A stretch of 64,000 nucleotides of DNA. It comes from Lathyrus oleraceus. Lineage: Eukaryota > Streptophyta > Magnoliopsida > Fabales > Fabaceae. Position numbers and translations under genes: made by a program. Positions within the stretch are counted from its first letter, which is position 1. Each line of letters begins with the position of its first letter. The notes beneath the pieces were generated by a model, which was given only the letters and a program-made list of their open reading frames with translations, was not told where the DNA came from and made no database searches. The stretch covers positions 229,540,539-229,604,538 of the forward strand of contig NC_066581.1 of assembly GCF_024323335.1 (NCBI RefSeq). The letters are read 5' to 3'. This document shows positions 1 to 11,600 of the stretch, piece after piece.

Positions 1-33
1 TACCATCTATAACATTTTCACACGCAACCTCAG
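1..33 (+). mobile_element. Sirevirus fragment left of the Ogre A insertion
   Basis: This short stretch is the Sirevirus sequence immediately before the Ogre A insertion. It ends in CTCAG, and the sequence resumes after Ogre A at 40207 with CTCAT. Joined across the insertion it reads as the AC-rich leader in front of the envelope-like ORF that starts at 40291. The rest of the Sirevirus (5' LTR, gag, pol) must lie left of the window. Inference from the insertion geometry. Confidence 0.6.
29..33. repeat. Target site duplication of Ogre A, left copy (CTCAG)
   Basis: These five bases precede the TGTAGCGG terminus of the left LTR. The partner at 40207-40211 is CTCAT, so four of five bases match. 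One later mutation is the simplest explanation. Confidence 0.55.
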
Positions 34-210
34 TGTAGCGGGGTTTTCGTTACCTTTAGGTTTATTGACTAAACCAAAAGTAAACATACAATTCGAGTCA
101 CCACCGCACTTTTATTTGTCCAAAGGAAAGGTTAAAAAGCGAACAAAAGCCAAGTAAGAAGTTTTATCAAATCAAAAACTAATAAAAATGTCAGAGATCT
201 AGGTAAGGGG

Positions 211-262
211 GTTGGTTATGAAATGGGAAGGTTTTACGCACCCAAAACATCCTTAGTACTCT
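211..262 (-). other. Conserved U5 block in the Ogre A 3' LTR
   Basis: This roughly 50-base block (GGTTATGAAATGGGAAGG, then GCACCCAAAACATCC) resembles blocks at 36114-36166, 8029-8083, 59202-59252 and, on the other strand, 47197-47247. The surrounding LTR sequences are far more diverged. Function is unknown; its position near the LTR end places it in the transcribed U5 region. Confidence 0.6.
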
Positions 263-1611
263 AAGGGAAACTCTTTTTGCAAATGTGTGTTGTAGGTTGG
301 TATTTGTGAAAATATGTGCAAAAGATTAGGGGGATGAGAAGAGAATAGATTATATTTACAAATTTGTTGTTTGAATGGATGAACCCATTGCCTACGTACC
401 ATCCCAAAGGTAGGATCAAAACCTCGTAGTTCGGGGTAAAAATCTCAAAAATTGGTGAATTGATTTGATCAAAAGCCTTAAGGTCTTTTGTTATCAACGG
501 GAGAAAACTCAACCTAAACCAACAATCCACCATGTGAGGAAGGCTTCAACATGCTAGTGAAGGGTTAACCCTATAATAAGCATGGAAGACTTATTATCCA
601 ACCACTAAGGATGAGGTGAGATTTACATCAACCACTATGATAACTCGAATCTATGACTAATGTTTATGAAAAGGTTTTAACAAAGGGTGGCCATTGGAAC
701 CACAAAATCAACTTGAAGTGAGTTATATTTACAAGTTAGACTTATTTACAAAATGAAGTCAAGGTTGGATTAAGATTTATTCACAATGAGTATTGATGAA
801 AAGATTTTGAAAAGTCAAAGGCATAAGGCCTAGGTTTCTAGTTTGAAAACAATGCCAAAGTTTGAAATAAAAGATTTTGGCTTGGGTTAGAGTGAGGAGA
901 AGAAGAGAAGGGCTAGTCCTAAAGCATACAAAGATAAGAGAGAAGATAAAACCCTTGGAGTTCCTTTTCTTGAAATCATAAAGATGATTCAAGATGCTCC
1001 TTTCCTTTGGACTTAGCACACAATCAAGCAATCAAACAAGTTAGATTCAAGCTCCTAGGATCTCCATTTGGCTTGTCTCTCTTAACTTGGCTACTCATGA
1101 CAATGGTCCTCTTTACTATCTCAAGATGGAATCCCTATCACACAAGAGCAAACATCTAAAGATTCACAACACAATAAGAGGAATGGACAAAGAATAAGTT
1201 TTGGAAAGGAAGTCCTTTTGAGGTCAACTTTGAATTTTAGCATTCTAAAGGCATGAGGCCTAGTTGCTCTTCAACAAATTTTGCATTCTAAAGGCATGAG
1301 GCCTAGTTGCTCTTGAACTCCTTTAAGCATAGGTAAGTCCGAATTCTAAGTCCTTTCTCCTTTGCATTTGGTTCACATCAAAACAAACACCAGCAAAACA
1401 AGATAGTAATATATTTATATACAATAATGGGCTCAAATGAGCAAAAGAAAAATGACATAAACATAAAATATATGCTCAAGTGAGCAAAGTGAAAAGCAAT
1501 ATGAATAAATGAGCAAGAAATAAAGTGCATTAAAGGTAAATTGCAAGAAATTAAATGCTTGAATTTGAAGTTAGTAATTAGTGAAGTTATGTTAGTTTGT
1601 CATAAGACAAT

Positions 1612-1684
1612 GTAGCGCTATGTTAAGCAATCGTAAGTGGACTAACGTAGTAGTCACACCTATCTGAGGCCGGTCAATAAAACT
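1612..1684 (-). other. Conserved LTR leader block, Ogre A left copy
   Basis: This is a roughly 70-base block centred on ATGTTAAGCAATCGTAAGT with GGTCAATAA downstream on the plus strand. Clear counterparts occur in the right LTR (37516-37588), in the diverged Ogre C LTR (61942-62012) and, on the opposite strand, in the Ogre B LTR (45687-45752). It lies 1.4 to 1.7 kb downstream of each TATA box, so it would be transcribed. No known function recognised. Confidence 0.65.
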
Positions 1685-3377
1685 ATAGGCATATAAACAC
1701 AAGTTAGAGATCATGACTAGTAAGCCAAGCTCCAAAAACTTGCCATGCCAAAAGAAAAGAGAATGGCCTTGTATGGACTTTAGGTTTTTTTGCTTGACCA
1801 AGAAGCAACCTATCTTGGACACAAAACAACTCACTTGATTTTGGATCAAGTTGAGTTTGGTTTGGATCAAAGAAGGTTAAACCTCTCATTTGTCAAGACT
1901 AACCATAAGACATTAACTCATTGGCCAAAATAAAAAAAGAAAAGGGATGAAGATGAAATGGATGGACAAAGAAATAAAGCATCAAACATAATTGATCAAA
2001 TGTGAACCAAGTCATCATCAACCAATGCCAAACAGAAGAGAAATGAAGATTACAAGTCAACAAGTCAAACATATCTTTTTGGTATTTTTTGAATTAAAAA
2101 TAAATGCAAAAATAAAATAAACAAAATATGGTCAAACCTCAAATTCAATTCAAATCAACTTTAACAAGTCCAATTAAATTCTCATAGGTCTAACATGGTC
2201 AAACAAACTTTGACAAAAAATTTCAATAATTTTTGAAATCAGAAACTATTTAAAAACAATTAAAAACAATGAAAACAACACAATATGAATTAAAATCTCA
2301 AATAAATCTCAAATCAAATAAGAAATTGATGAGACTATTTTTCATTGACTTATCATGATCTATAGGTGTTAGGAAAATATTTTTGGATTTTTCAAATATC
2401 AAAAAGTATTTTAAAATGTATTAAAACTATTAAAAACCAAATAATTCACAAAAAATATGAAATGAAGTCACAAAAATAATAAAAAAATCAAAATATGAAA
2501 CTAGATTTTTCAAGAATTTTTTTGGCATTGGTCTCATATTTTTGTGACTTCAAATAAAATATTTATGAATTTTTGAAAATAAAAGGAATTAAATGAAATT
2601 AAAACAAAAATAAGAAAATCAGGAAAATCCAGCGCCCTCAGATGGTTTCATTAATTGACGTGGCAATGATCATGTGGCTCAGAGGCGCGGTTACACGGTG
2701 TATTGGAGTCAAGCGCGCAACACTTTGATTTAAAACAAGTCAATACAATGAAAGGCCATGATTAGAACATTTCAGCAAGATCCAAAGGCTCTGAAGCTCC
2801 CGCGTGGGGATGGTGGTGGAAACCACCATCTTCTCCGGCGATCTAACCAGATCCGGCCACCACGCGCAGGAAATCAAATGTTAATGAAAATGAAAAATGA
2901 AGGTATCAAAATAAAGCTGAGGTGATGTACATCACCCCTCTAACCATGAATCCTCCTCACAGTTCCTATTTAGAGAGAAACATGAGCTTGAAGATCATGG
3001 TGCATGAACTGAAATGGCATGATTTGCAAAATTAAGACCACCACTGGCCTGCCTCATGCATGAGGACTTCAGAAAACAACATAAACCAAAGAAATTCACA
3101 TCATATTGCAAGATCTGAATCAAAGAAAATTGAGATTCTATCTTTGATATGGAGCTTCAAACAGTACGGATTATCCAAGCTCTTGATCTACTTTTGATCT
3201 GGAAGTGTGATGGTGATGCAAGGTTAAGGAATTGAGCTCTGAAGATCAACTAATGATGTTGAAATTCAAGCTTGAAAGTGAAAGAGAAAACTGGAAATTC
3301 CTTTAGTGAGGGTTTGGTTTTCAATTCAGCAGCACTTCAGATCTCCACTTGGTTACCATTTGAATGAGAACGCACTT

Positions 3378-3387
3378 CTATTTATAG
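3378..3387 (-). promoter_or_regulatory. TATA box of the Ogre A LTR promoter (3' LTR copy)
   Basis: The plus strand reads CTATTTATAG, so the minus strand has CTATAAATAG. Ogre B (44069-44078) and Ogre C (63366-63375) have TTATAAATAG and CTATAAATAG in matching contexts, both followed by a GGAAGC motif. The base range is missing from the 5' LTR of Ogre A because of a 613-bp deletion. Confidence 0.7.
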
Positions 3388-4458
3388 CTGAAATGTGATG
3401 CAAGGCAATGCTTGGCTCGTGTGCATGAAGTCTGAAATCTCCTTGCGTAGGCCTGTATAGGCGCATGTGAGGCCCAAGAATGAATGGAAATCCATGCTGA
3501 GATCAAATAGAAGTGAATTGGACGTGCAATTGGCTTGGCATTTGCTTGCACATGAAGTTACAAAGTGAAATGCAAAAATGAACATAATCATGAAGCTCTT
3601 CTAAACTCACTCATGGAAAGTCCAAAAAATTAATGTGAGTAATGGTTGGAAAGCCCTTGAAATAAGGAACAAAAGTCATGTTGGGAAAAAATTAATTTGG
3701 AAATTGGAAATTTATGAAAGCTGGCTGTGAAGGTTTGGATACAAAACATGTCTAGGTTCTCCTTTGAAAAATTTGCCAAAAGCAAGCATCTTCAAGCCCC
3801 TATGTTTCAATGATGCAAGCCTCAAATGGAAAAAACTCCAACATAAAAGTTATAGATATTTTCAAGATTATCAATTTAAACTTAAATTTTGCATCATTTG
3901 GATTTTTAATGCGAACGTTATGGGTACTTGAAGTTGGACATATTTCAAATTCAATGGCTTTGGTCCAAAGTGACCTATAATGTTTTGTATTATCACATGT
4001 ATTTATTTTAGGATTATGAAATTTTGTCCAAAATAAAATTTGAATTAGACATCTTAAGCTTTCCAATGCAATTGGTATCACCTCAAAATCATAAGAATTA
4101 AGGAAGTTAGGTCCTTGGGAAGTTGACCCAAAATTAGGGTTTCAGTCAAAATGGCCTATAATGTTTTGATATGAATGATAACCTTACAAGTTTCAAATGG
4201 ATTTTTTATGAACATGAAAGTTGTTCATATGGTTCTTAATAACACTTTTTCTCTTGGGGTCATCTTCATTTGACAAACACATTACAATTTGTGTCTCAGT
4301 GATCCTCAGTTTAGTCAGATGACTTGACTGGTCAACGTCTCAAGGCCAAACTTCAAATCTTGATGAATGAATGATTGAGGATCCTCACATAGGCTCATAT
4401 ATGCATAAAATAATGAATTAAAGAACTTCCCTTGATTAAATTTGATCATAAGCTGAGG

Positions 4459-4463
4459 TTGCT
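4459..4463. repeat. Target site duplication of the Athila element, left copy (TTGCT)
   Basis: TTGCT precedes the TGATAACATG terminus, and the same five bases follow the GCGATCA terminus at 22830-22834. The uninterrupted site GGTTGCTTCATGAG survives in the other Ogre A LTR at 39748-39761, which proves the boundaries. Confidence 0.97.
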
Positions 4464-4693
4464 TGATAACATGAAATAATATCACATTCTAGGACTCGAT
4501 TTAATTAAATTATATTATTATTCACTTCAATTTATTTCATTTTATTCGATACTACTTGGTATTTTGCTTTCTATTTACCTCAGATAGTTTATTTGAAGCA
4601 CAAGTGAAAAAGGAAGAAAAGGAGGTGCAAAAAGAAATGAAAAGAAGCAAAAGCCACCAAGCCAAGGCCCAGCCCAAAAGCACAGGCGCTGCA

Positions 4694-4783
4694 CCTGTGA
4701 CGAGCGCCACACAAGGTGTGACGAGCGTCACGCCCTGCCTACTTGTGTTACAGCGTAACACATGGTGTGACGGACGTCACACC
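4694..4783 (+). promoter_or_regulatory. TGACG palindrome cluster in the Athila 5' LTR U3
   Basis: Several overlapping inverted repeats occur here, including TGTGACGAGCG, TGTGACGAGCGTCACG, and GTGTGACGGACGTCACAC. TGACG is the core of the as-1 type element bound by TGA-class bZIP factors (established knowledge). The cluster lies about 130 bases upstream of the TATA box. The same vocabulary recurs at 21338-21429 and at 18561-18700. Enhancer function is inferred. Confidence 0.6.
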
Positions 4784-4910
4784 ATTCTCCTATATTTTTG
4801 GCTTCAGAAGCGCAACAGAGGCACGTTGAAGCCTATTGTTACGCTTGACCATTGGAACGTGAGGATTTTTACACGGAAAGCCTTTGGAAACCGTTACAAA
4901 AAGTGAGCAA

Positions 4911-4918
4911 TATAAATA
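4911..4918 (+). promoter_or_regulatory. TATA box of the Athila 5' LTR
   Basis: TATAAATA occurs 447 bases into the LTR, downstream of the TGACG cluster. The 3' LTR has the same sequence at 21556-21563. Transcription would start about 30 bases downstream. Confidence 0.7.
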
Positions 4919-6190
4919 GTGGCTTTTGGAAAACCCTGCAGCTCTCTCGCCGCCGTCTCTCTGCTTCGTTCAATTTTTCTCTTCCAGTCGTGCAAACATA
5001 CCATTATTTTTACAGTTTTTGCTTTATTTGCAATTTTTATTTTCTTTTCCAGCAATTCCTTTAAGCACTTAATTAATTTTTCACACAATAGTTTCTACAC
5101 CGGAAACTATTGTGTACCTTTTACTAGATCTAACCTTACGTTAGATCCTAGATTTTTATTCCTTCGTTTTTTATTTTCCTGTCCGATTGAAGAATTCAAG
5201 AACAAATCCAACCGGTCTGTGGTGGAGTGTTCAAGACTGCTATTAATTACTCAGGTTCTTTAATTATTGTTTGAATTTATATATGCCCTTTTATTGTTTA
5301 TTTATATTATTTGCCTGAGATGGATTTATTTATGCATTGTTTAGATCTGTTTAGCATGTCTGGCTAATTTATTTAGGTATCGGTATGTAAAGTAAGCGGA
5401 ATGAAGGAATCGAAACTAAGTTGGTTAAATTACGTTTAAAAATAAAGTCACTCTTTTTATGGTCTCAATTTACAGGTTTAATAACAAAGTTTTTGTACGA
5501 GAGTAAAAGACATAAAGAAGTTAAATTCAATAGAACGAGAGTTTGAGTTTTTAACTGGACATAGTAAATTGAGCATTAATTCTAAATCAGGGCGAAAGCA
5601 ATTTTTAGAGTTAATTAAATTCTAATCTTTTTCAAAAAGTATTTTTAAAAGTTAAATGTGAGGACGAGAGTTAAGTATTTGAATTTAATTATATAATCTA
5701 AGTCAACAGAGCGAGAGTTTGAGACGAGGGTGTTTAAATGATTAGTGTTTTCTTAAAAAAGAGTTTCTATAGATTCTGTTGTTTTCAAAAGGTGATTTTG
5801 GACTTAACCAATAAGTGACAGCTGCGTTAATATAAAGTCATAGTTTATTCAACAGAGCGAGAGTTTGAGAAAGGACTTTTAATCAATGGTATTTACTGAA
5901 AAGATTTATTTTAAAAAACCAAGAAACCAACGAAGATTTGATTCCCTAATTACGACGAACTACATACCGATATCCGCTTAATTGATATTTAATCTAGATC
6001 TTATTTTAGTTTTAACTTTTCCCCCGAACAATCAAAGTATCATCCGCCTTAGCTTTACGAAGTAACCTTAGAAAACGGTATATCGATTCATAAGTCCCTG
6101 TGGGATCGATATCTTTTAAAACTACGTGATAGAACTGTGCACTTGCAGTTTGTACTCCAAATTCGACTCATAAAGTCGCGATCAAGTTTT

Positions 6191-6209
6191 TGGCGCCATT
6201 GCCGGGGAC
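6191..6209 (+). other. Athila primer binding site (tRNA-Asp type)
   Basis: TGGCGCCATTGCCGGGGAC begins six bases after the LTR end. Athila elements typically carry a PBS complementary to the 3' end of tRNA-Asp, and this sequence fits with about one mismatch (established family knowledge; the tRNA was not aligned here). Confidence 0.85.
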
Positions 6210-6294
6210 TTTTATTTAGTCGATATCGTAACTCTTCTGTTACGCTGTAGAGACTAAGGCTTATTTTTATATTTTATTTCTTTCGTTGATTTGT

Positions 6295-7883
6295 ATGCCA
6301 CACACTCGCTCACAAGGCGAGTCGTTCTATTTACGAATCAACGACGTCGAACTATATCTCCGAGTCTTACGACGAATTCGGGAATATCGTGCTGCAAACA
6401 ATCTCCCTCCTATTGAAATTCCTGATCTCAAAAATCTTCTTCCTTCACCGATACCCGAGATGGCAGAACCAGCTCGTGCTCTTCGAGATTACGTCGCTCC
6501 ATCGCAAGATGAGCCGCATTCGAGTATTGCTCCACCCGCAATCGAAGCAAACAACTTCGAACTTAAACCTTCACTGTTGCAAGCAGTGCAACAGAACCAA
6601 TTCTCTGGAAATCCTACCGAGGATCCAAACCTTCACTTATCCGTATTTGTCCAATACGCTGATACTGTTGAAGCTAATGGTGTCACTTCAGAGGCAATTC
6701 GACTTCGTCTCTTTCCTTTCTCGTTAAGAGATAGCGCTAGAAGATGGCTTCAGTCTCTTCCTTCCAACTCAGTCACCACGTGGAACGAGTTGAAGAAAGT
6801 CTTCCTTGCCCGATATTTTCCGCCGAGCAAAACAGCTATGTTAAGAGCCCAGATAAATGGATTTAAACAGAAAGATAACGAGTCTCTTTTCGAAGCATGG
6901 GAAAGATACAAAGACATGATGAGACTTTGTCCACACCATGGTTTAGAGGACTAGTTAGTGATTCATACCTTCTATAATGGTCTCTTGTACAACACGAGGT
7001 TAACAATAGACGCCGCCGCAGGTGGTGCACTTATGAACAAACCTTACGCTGATGCTTATCAACTTATCGAGAGCATGGCCCAAAACCACTACCAGTGGGG
7101 AAGCGAAAGAACAATGGTAGAAAAACCTCAAACAAAAAGTGGCATGTACGAGATAAGTAACCTTGATCATGTTAATGCAAAAGTGGATGCTCTGGTCCAG
7201 AAAATTGAAAGTTTAAATGTATCACCTCCAGCCATCGTGGTTGCCATAACTCAGAATTGCGAGGTCTGTGGAATCCAAGGTCACACTCCTGCAGATTGTT
7301 AGCTCCTAACAGGAATCCAAGCAGAGCAAGTAAACTATGCTCAAGGAAACCCCTACTCGCATACCTATAACTCCAACTGGAAGAATCATCCTAATTTTTC
7401 ATATAAGAGTAATAATGCCTTATACGCGCCTGGACAAGCTCCAAATCAAGCCCCAGCTATACCTCCGGGATATCAAAAGCCGATCCCATCTACACCTAAC
7501 AATAACGTTCCTAGGAAATCCAACTTGGAAATCATGATGGAGAACTTCATAGCTTCTCAACAGCAAACCAATAAAGATTTCTTAAACCAGAATGTACACA
7601 CTGGCGAACAAATTAAACAACTAGCAAGTAAAGTAGATGCCCTGGCTACTCATAACAAAATGCTGGAAACACAAATATCACAAGTAGCTCAACAACAAGC
7701 GCCCACTGCTGCCCCAACTGGTACATTTCCTGGACAACCCCAACCTAACCCGAGAAGCCACGCTCATGCAATCATACTAAGAAGTGGAACGGAAGTGGAA
7801 GGACCGTCTGATCCAAGAACTGTGAACCAAAACTCTAAAAAGTCAACTGAGGAAGAAAATAAACCTAAGGAAAAGGAAGAGAG
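6295..7883 (+). pseudogene. gag: Athila gag, two in-frame stops, split by a solo LTR
   Basis: This is the nucleocapsid precursor of the Athila element, which would package the RNA in cytoplasmic particles. ATG at 6295 gives a start MPHTRSQGES. The retrotransposon gag domain covers roughly residues 100-215, with RRWLQSLP and FLARYFPPSK as landmarks. A CCHC-like knuckle, CEVCGIQGHTPADC, ends at 7299. In-frame TAG codons lie at 6955-6957 and 7300-7302, but the frame stays open between and after them, through a stretch with many Q and N residues and a coiled-coil-like segment (7525-7700). Coding is interrupted at 7884 by the solo LTR. Both stops lie one transition from the residue usually found there. 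Unlikely to make a full Gag. Confidence 0.88.
7879..7883. repeat. Target site duplication of the solo LTR, left copy (GAGAG)
   Basis: GAGAG precedes the TGTCGCATCC terminus, and the same bases follow the GTGTTACA terminus at 12877-12881. Removing the insert restores the gag reading frame across the joint, which supports the boundaries. Confidence 0.95.
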
Positions 7884-8028
7884 TGTCGCATCCGCGAAAA
7901 ACAACCGGCGGGCTAAAACAAAACAAACAGAGCCGCCACCGTGCGTTATTTATCCCAAAGAGGGAAAGGAAACGCTCGAAGTAAACTTGGAAAAGACATG
8001 GTCTCGCCACCAAAGAGAGATGGGATCG

Positions 8029-8083
8029 GGAGTCGGTTATGCGAAGGGAAGGTATTAGCACCCCTACGCATCCGTCGTACTCG
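8029..8083 (-). other. Conserved U5 block in the solo LTR
   Basis: This block contains GGTTATGCGAAGGGAAGG, then GCACCCCTACGCATCC and GTACTC. It is the counterpart of blocks at 211-262, 36114-36166, 47197-47247 and 59202-59252, and it identifies the insert as an Ogre/Tat-type LTR and gives its orientation. Confidence 0.65.
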
Positions 8084-8215
8084 ACAGGATCCACGCTCAA
8101 AAAGGATAGAAGAAAGGTTGCTAAAACTACTCACAAACATCACACACACACACACTGGAAACAACACAGGTGGAGAAAGAGGGAAAAGGGCTCGCTAGGA
8201 TATCGCATCCTATGC

Positions 8216-8255
8216 CTACGTATCTCATCTGGAATGAGAATCAGAGCTACCGTAG
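8216..8255 (-). other. Nested hairpin block, copy 1, solo LTR
   Basis: The outer arms CTACG (8216-8220) and CGTAG (8251-8255) enclose the inner arms TCTCAT (8223-8228) and ATGAGA (8234-8239). A second, better-paired copy lies at 8586-8624. A related block occurs in Ogre A near 392-434, and the Ogre C LTR (59366-59410) keeps the inner stem. RNA folding is inferred. Confidence 0.5.
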
Positions 8256-8280
8256 TTCGGCTCACGCATGCCGAAACAAA

Positions 8281-8460
8281 ACACATGCAAACAGGCAAAC
8301 ATGGAAACCGAATGCCAATCACTGGACTTACATCAGACTCCGAACCAACAAACACACACTGGAAACCAACTGCCAATCGCTGGACTTACGTCAGACTCCA
8401 CACAAACAAACGCCAATAGGATACGGAATGCCAATCGCTGGGCTTACATCCGTCTCCTAA
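8281..8460. repeat. 58-bp tandem repeat, about three copies
   Basis: The motif TGCCAATCrCTGGrCTTAC recurs with 58-base spacing, anchored at about 8314, 8372 and 8430, with only a few differences. It lies between the two copies of the nested hairpin block inside the solo LTR. Confidence 0.85.
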
Positions 8461-8585
8461 CACACACAAGAAGGATAACAAACAACAAGTTACTAAGGAG
8501 TCTGGCACTCGAGCCTAGCAACTGTCAAGCAAACACACACAAAAAGGAAAAAGGGTGCCCAGAGAGATCTCGTACGATCTCCTGC

Positions 8586-8640
8586 CTACGTACCTCATCT
8601 GGTATGAGGATCAGGGCAACGTAGTTCCCCTGAACAGGGG
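8586..8640 (-). other. Nested hairpin block, copy 2, plus a GC hairpin
   Basis: The outer arms are CTACGT (8586-8591) and ACGTAG (8619-8624); the inner arms are CCTCAT (8593-8598) and ATGAGG (8604-8609). Immediately after is the palindrome CCCCTGAACAGGGG (8627-8640). Relative to copy 1 the inner stem changes its terminal pair (T-A to C-G) but stays paired. Confidence 0.5.
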
Positions 8641-11600
8641 AGAAACTTCCTCCTAACCAGAGACTGGGAAATGACAAACTAGAAGGGAGACTGACTCGAG
8701 CCTAATAGTTATCATGTAATCCACAATGATCCTAGGTTGAGGTTTCTATCTAACTTGCACAGGAAGCAAGCTATCCTAATCAGGACAAACAAAGCAAACA
8801 TACACACAATTAGCACACACTATATACAAACAAAGTGGGGCTCACACAAGGGTTAGGCTGTGAATCACAAGCCAACTGTAATCGGGTATAGTTAGCTCTT
8901 AACCCTAACATTGAGAGTTAGGGTGAAGCAGATGAAATGGGAAGTGAGGGGTGCGCCTCACAACTCTTATCCCTGGCCTGGGAGAGCTTGACTCAAATAG
9001 AAGGTGTGGGAGTTCAGAAAGTTGGAACTCTTATATCCACATGTGACTGACTCAACAAAAATCTTGGGTTAATATCCACAATGCATCAACATGTAATGTG
9101 AGCAAAGGGATGACACACTGACTAGCAGGAGATGGACTACACATCTCTTTTATCTGCCAATTGCCTTATCAAAGGTCTTTTCCTGCTTGGCACAAAGATA
9201 AACAAACACAAGCATTGCCTCTTAAGGAGGACTTCAGACAGGTGCCTGCCCAAGTAACAGGACAGGTCTTCCAGACTACATGAAGTCAGTGAATTATACC
9301 TCTAGTGGTTAAGCAACCAAGCAAACAGCAAAAGCAAGTTCAAAATAACTTAAGCAACTAATGTACCTGAAAATAATCTAACTCAGTCAGTACACAACTC
9401 ACAAAATCAATCAGACAGTTAATAGTCAACAGACATAGTCAAACTGACAACAAGTGCAAGCTACAATGTGCAAGGCACAAGCTCAACTCAAATGAGCTAA
9501 AAGCCACCTACAAAACAAATCAAGATTAGTCAACATTCAACAATCAACCAACTTTAAGCAAATGAATCAATCTCCTCAAGGCCATATGCTTCTTATCCTG
9601 AAAACGAAACTCAAACATAAACACCAACCACTAGGACAAGGCCTAGGGTCAAAGAGGGATAAATAATTCAAAACAGAACATGAAAATTGACAAGAATCAA
9701 GCTCAATCAATTAAGAACATCATCCAAAAGGTCTCATGTCAATAGCATCAACCAATTTCATTTCACAAAGCAATCATGGCAAAGCATGCAAGTTCAAAGC
9801 TCATTGAAGCAACAGAATGAACAAATGCATATTAATTCCAAAATGATTCAATAAATCCCAAGAAAAATCATGGCTAAACATAACTCATCACATGATCAGC
9901 ATACCAAAAATAAAGGCATTTGGACAAGTTTAAGCATGGCAAATAAATTTCACAAGGCCAGGCAAGCACAAACAAGCTCAAATAGGGCACAATTTGCTAC
10001 ATCAACTTCACACAAGCCTAAAACAGAATTGACAAATGATAAATGCCTCAAACCAAAGCCACAATAAACTTCAATGTGTCTATAAACAATGTGCAAAATT
10101 TCAAATCCATATGATACACAACCAGCATTTCACAAATCATTGAAGTTCATGACTATTCAAAAGTCCAAACATGGCTAACCAGCAAAGAAAATCCCAAACA
10201 AATCAAAAATGCATCCAAAAATTCCAAAAAACTTCATGATCAATCCTAATATCCAGAAAAAGCATCATGAAATAAATCACATCATTTGGCATTTATTTGG
10301 CATGGAAAAGAAAATCAACAAATTGAGCAAGCAATGGTGTGACACACATTGTCACACCTACATTAACCAGATCATATCTCAACAACCAGAAATGAGAAAA
10401 ATGCAAACTCTATACCAAAATGTCCCTAAGGATGTCTAGTTTAAGCATGCAAAGTTTCAAAAGTATTGGATCAAAACTCATCATTTCATGAAGCAAATGG
10501 CAAGCAAGGTACAAGATAGCACACATATGAACAAACCCTAGGCCAAAACAATTTTCATGCGTGCACAATTTCTGGAAAAATAGTCATAAAATACTAGACA
10601 TGATTAGGAACAAAGTGCAAAAAATCCCAGGCCAATTGGATCATTATTCATTGAGATATGAATTTTCTAAGTGAATGGAAAATAAAAAAACATGTGGAAA
10701 GGCATAGCATGAATGAATGGAAGAACATGGAATAATATGCAAAAGCCAATTTGGAAATGCACTGAGCAAGATTGGAACCGTGTGCGCTTTTGAATTGAGC
10801 GCCCTTAAGTGAAACGCACCGTTTCACTTAAGTACATGTGGCCAGGGCAAGCGTTATCCACCAATCAATACGCCACGTCAAGCCAGCGTGGACCAATGCA
10901 TGGTCTAATAACACGAAACTCATGCAAAACGCGTGCTAGCAAGATCAAACAGGATCTGGAAAATAAAACCCTAAGACATTCATCATGTTCATACGTGTTC
11001 TTCAGGCCAAGAACAAATTCGTCTAGAAATTCACAAGAACCACACCATTGGATAGATCTTTCATCATACAACATGGATCAAGGATTATTTTGCCCTAATT
11101 CGTCCTATATTCAAAGTTTCGAGCCATGGAAGTTTCATACATAAAACTTAGATCTAGCATATCCTGTTCATTTCTTAATGAAATTCAACGATACAAAGCT
11201 CAGTGTTCTTCACATTCAAAGATCTACCACATGCATATCACAATTTTATGAATTATGACATTCGAAATCTGACCTTAATGGAAGTGCAGAACTGGATTTG
11301 CTGCTTTCAAGCCTTGTAATGTAGAAACAGATGATCCTAAGCTCTCATATGCTTGAATGGATGAATGTTGATAGCTCAATTGCACTGGATCTTGCCTGAA
11401 TCTTCAACTGCCATTGATGGAGGTGAGCTTCAACAGTTCCAAATCTGCACGAAATCCTTGAAACCTTGCTTCAATCCAGCTCAATTATGCTTGTGGATGA
11501 TGATTTGATCAAGAACAAAGCAATATTTGTGAAGAATTTTGATGAAAAAGTGAGAGAAAAAATTGTGAAGATTGGTGAATTAGATCTAGATCTGAGCAAA

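Larger units (their letters stand above)
34..4463 (-). repeat. Ogre A 3' LTR, first part (up to the Athila insertion)
   Basis: This is the left LTR from its TGTAGCGG end to the Athila insertion; it continues at 22835-23286, giving 4882 bp in total. It aligns throughout with 35938-40206 except for a 613-bp stretch missing from that copy. In the element's direction it carries a TATA box at 3378-3387. Further along are a block conserved in other Ogre-type LTRs (about 1612-1684), a 43-bp-spaced duplication with CATTCTAAAGGCATGAGGCC at 1241 and 1284, a CTACG/CGTAG block near 392-434, and a conserved U5 block at 211-262. Confidence 0.9.
4464..6184 (+). repeat. Athila 5' LTR
   Basis: This 1721-bp LTR begins TGATAACATG and ends GCGATCA. 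It is about 98.9 percent identical to 21108-22829 by eye. U3 contains a cluster of TGACG palindromes (4694-4783) and a TATA box (4911-4918). The second half (about 5400-5950) repeats the phrase CGAGAGTTTGAG at several places. Confidence 0.97.

Noticed and set aside
4556..4906. ORF in the Athila 5' LTR (and its copy at 21200)
   Set aside because: It crosses the TGACG palindromes and the frame is not kept in the 3' LTR, which has an indel in it. Likely chance.
6191..6209. tRNA gene near the LTR end
   Set aside because: Only the short primer binding complement is present; no tRNA cloverleaf follows.
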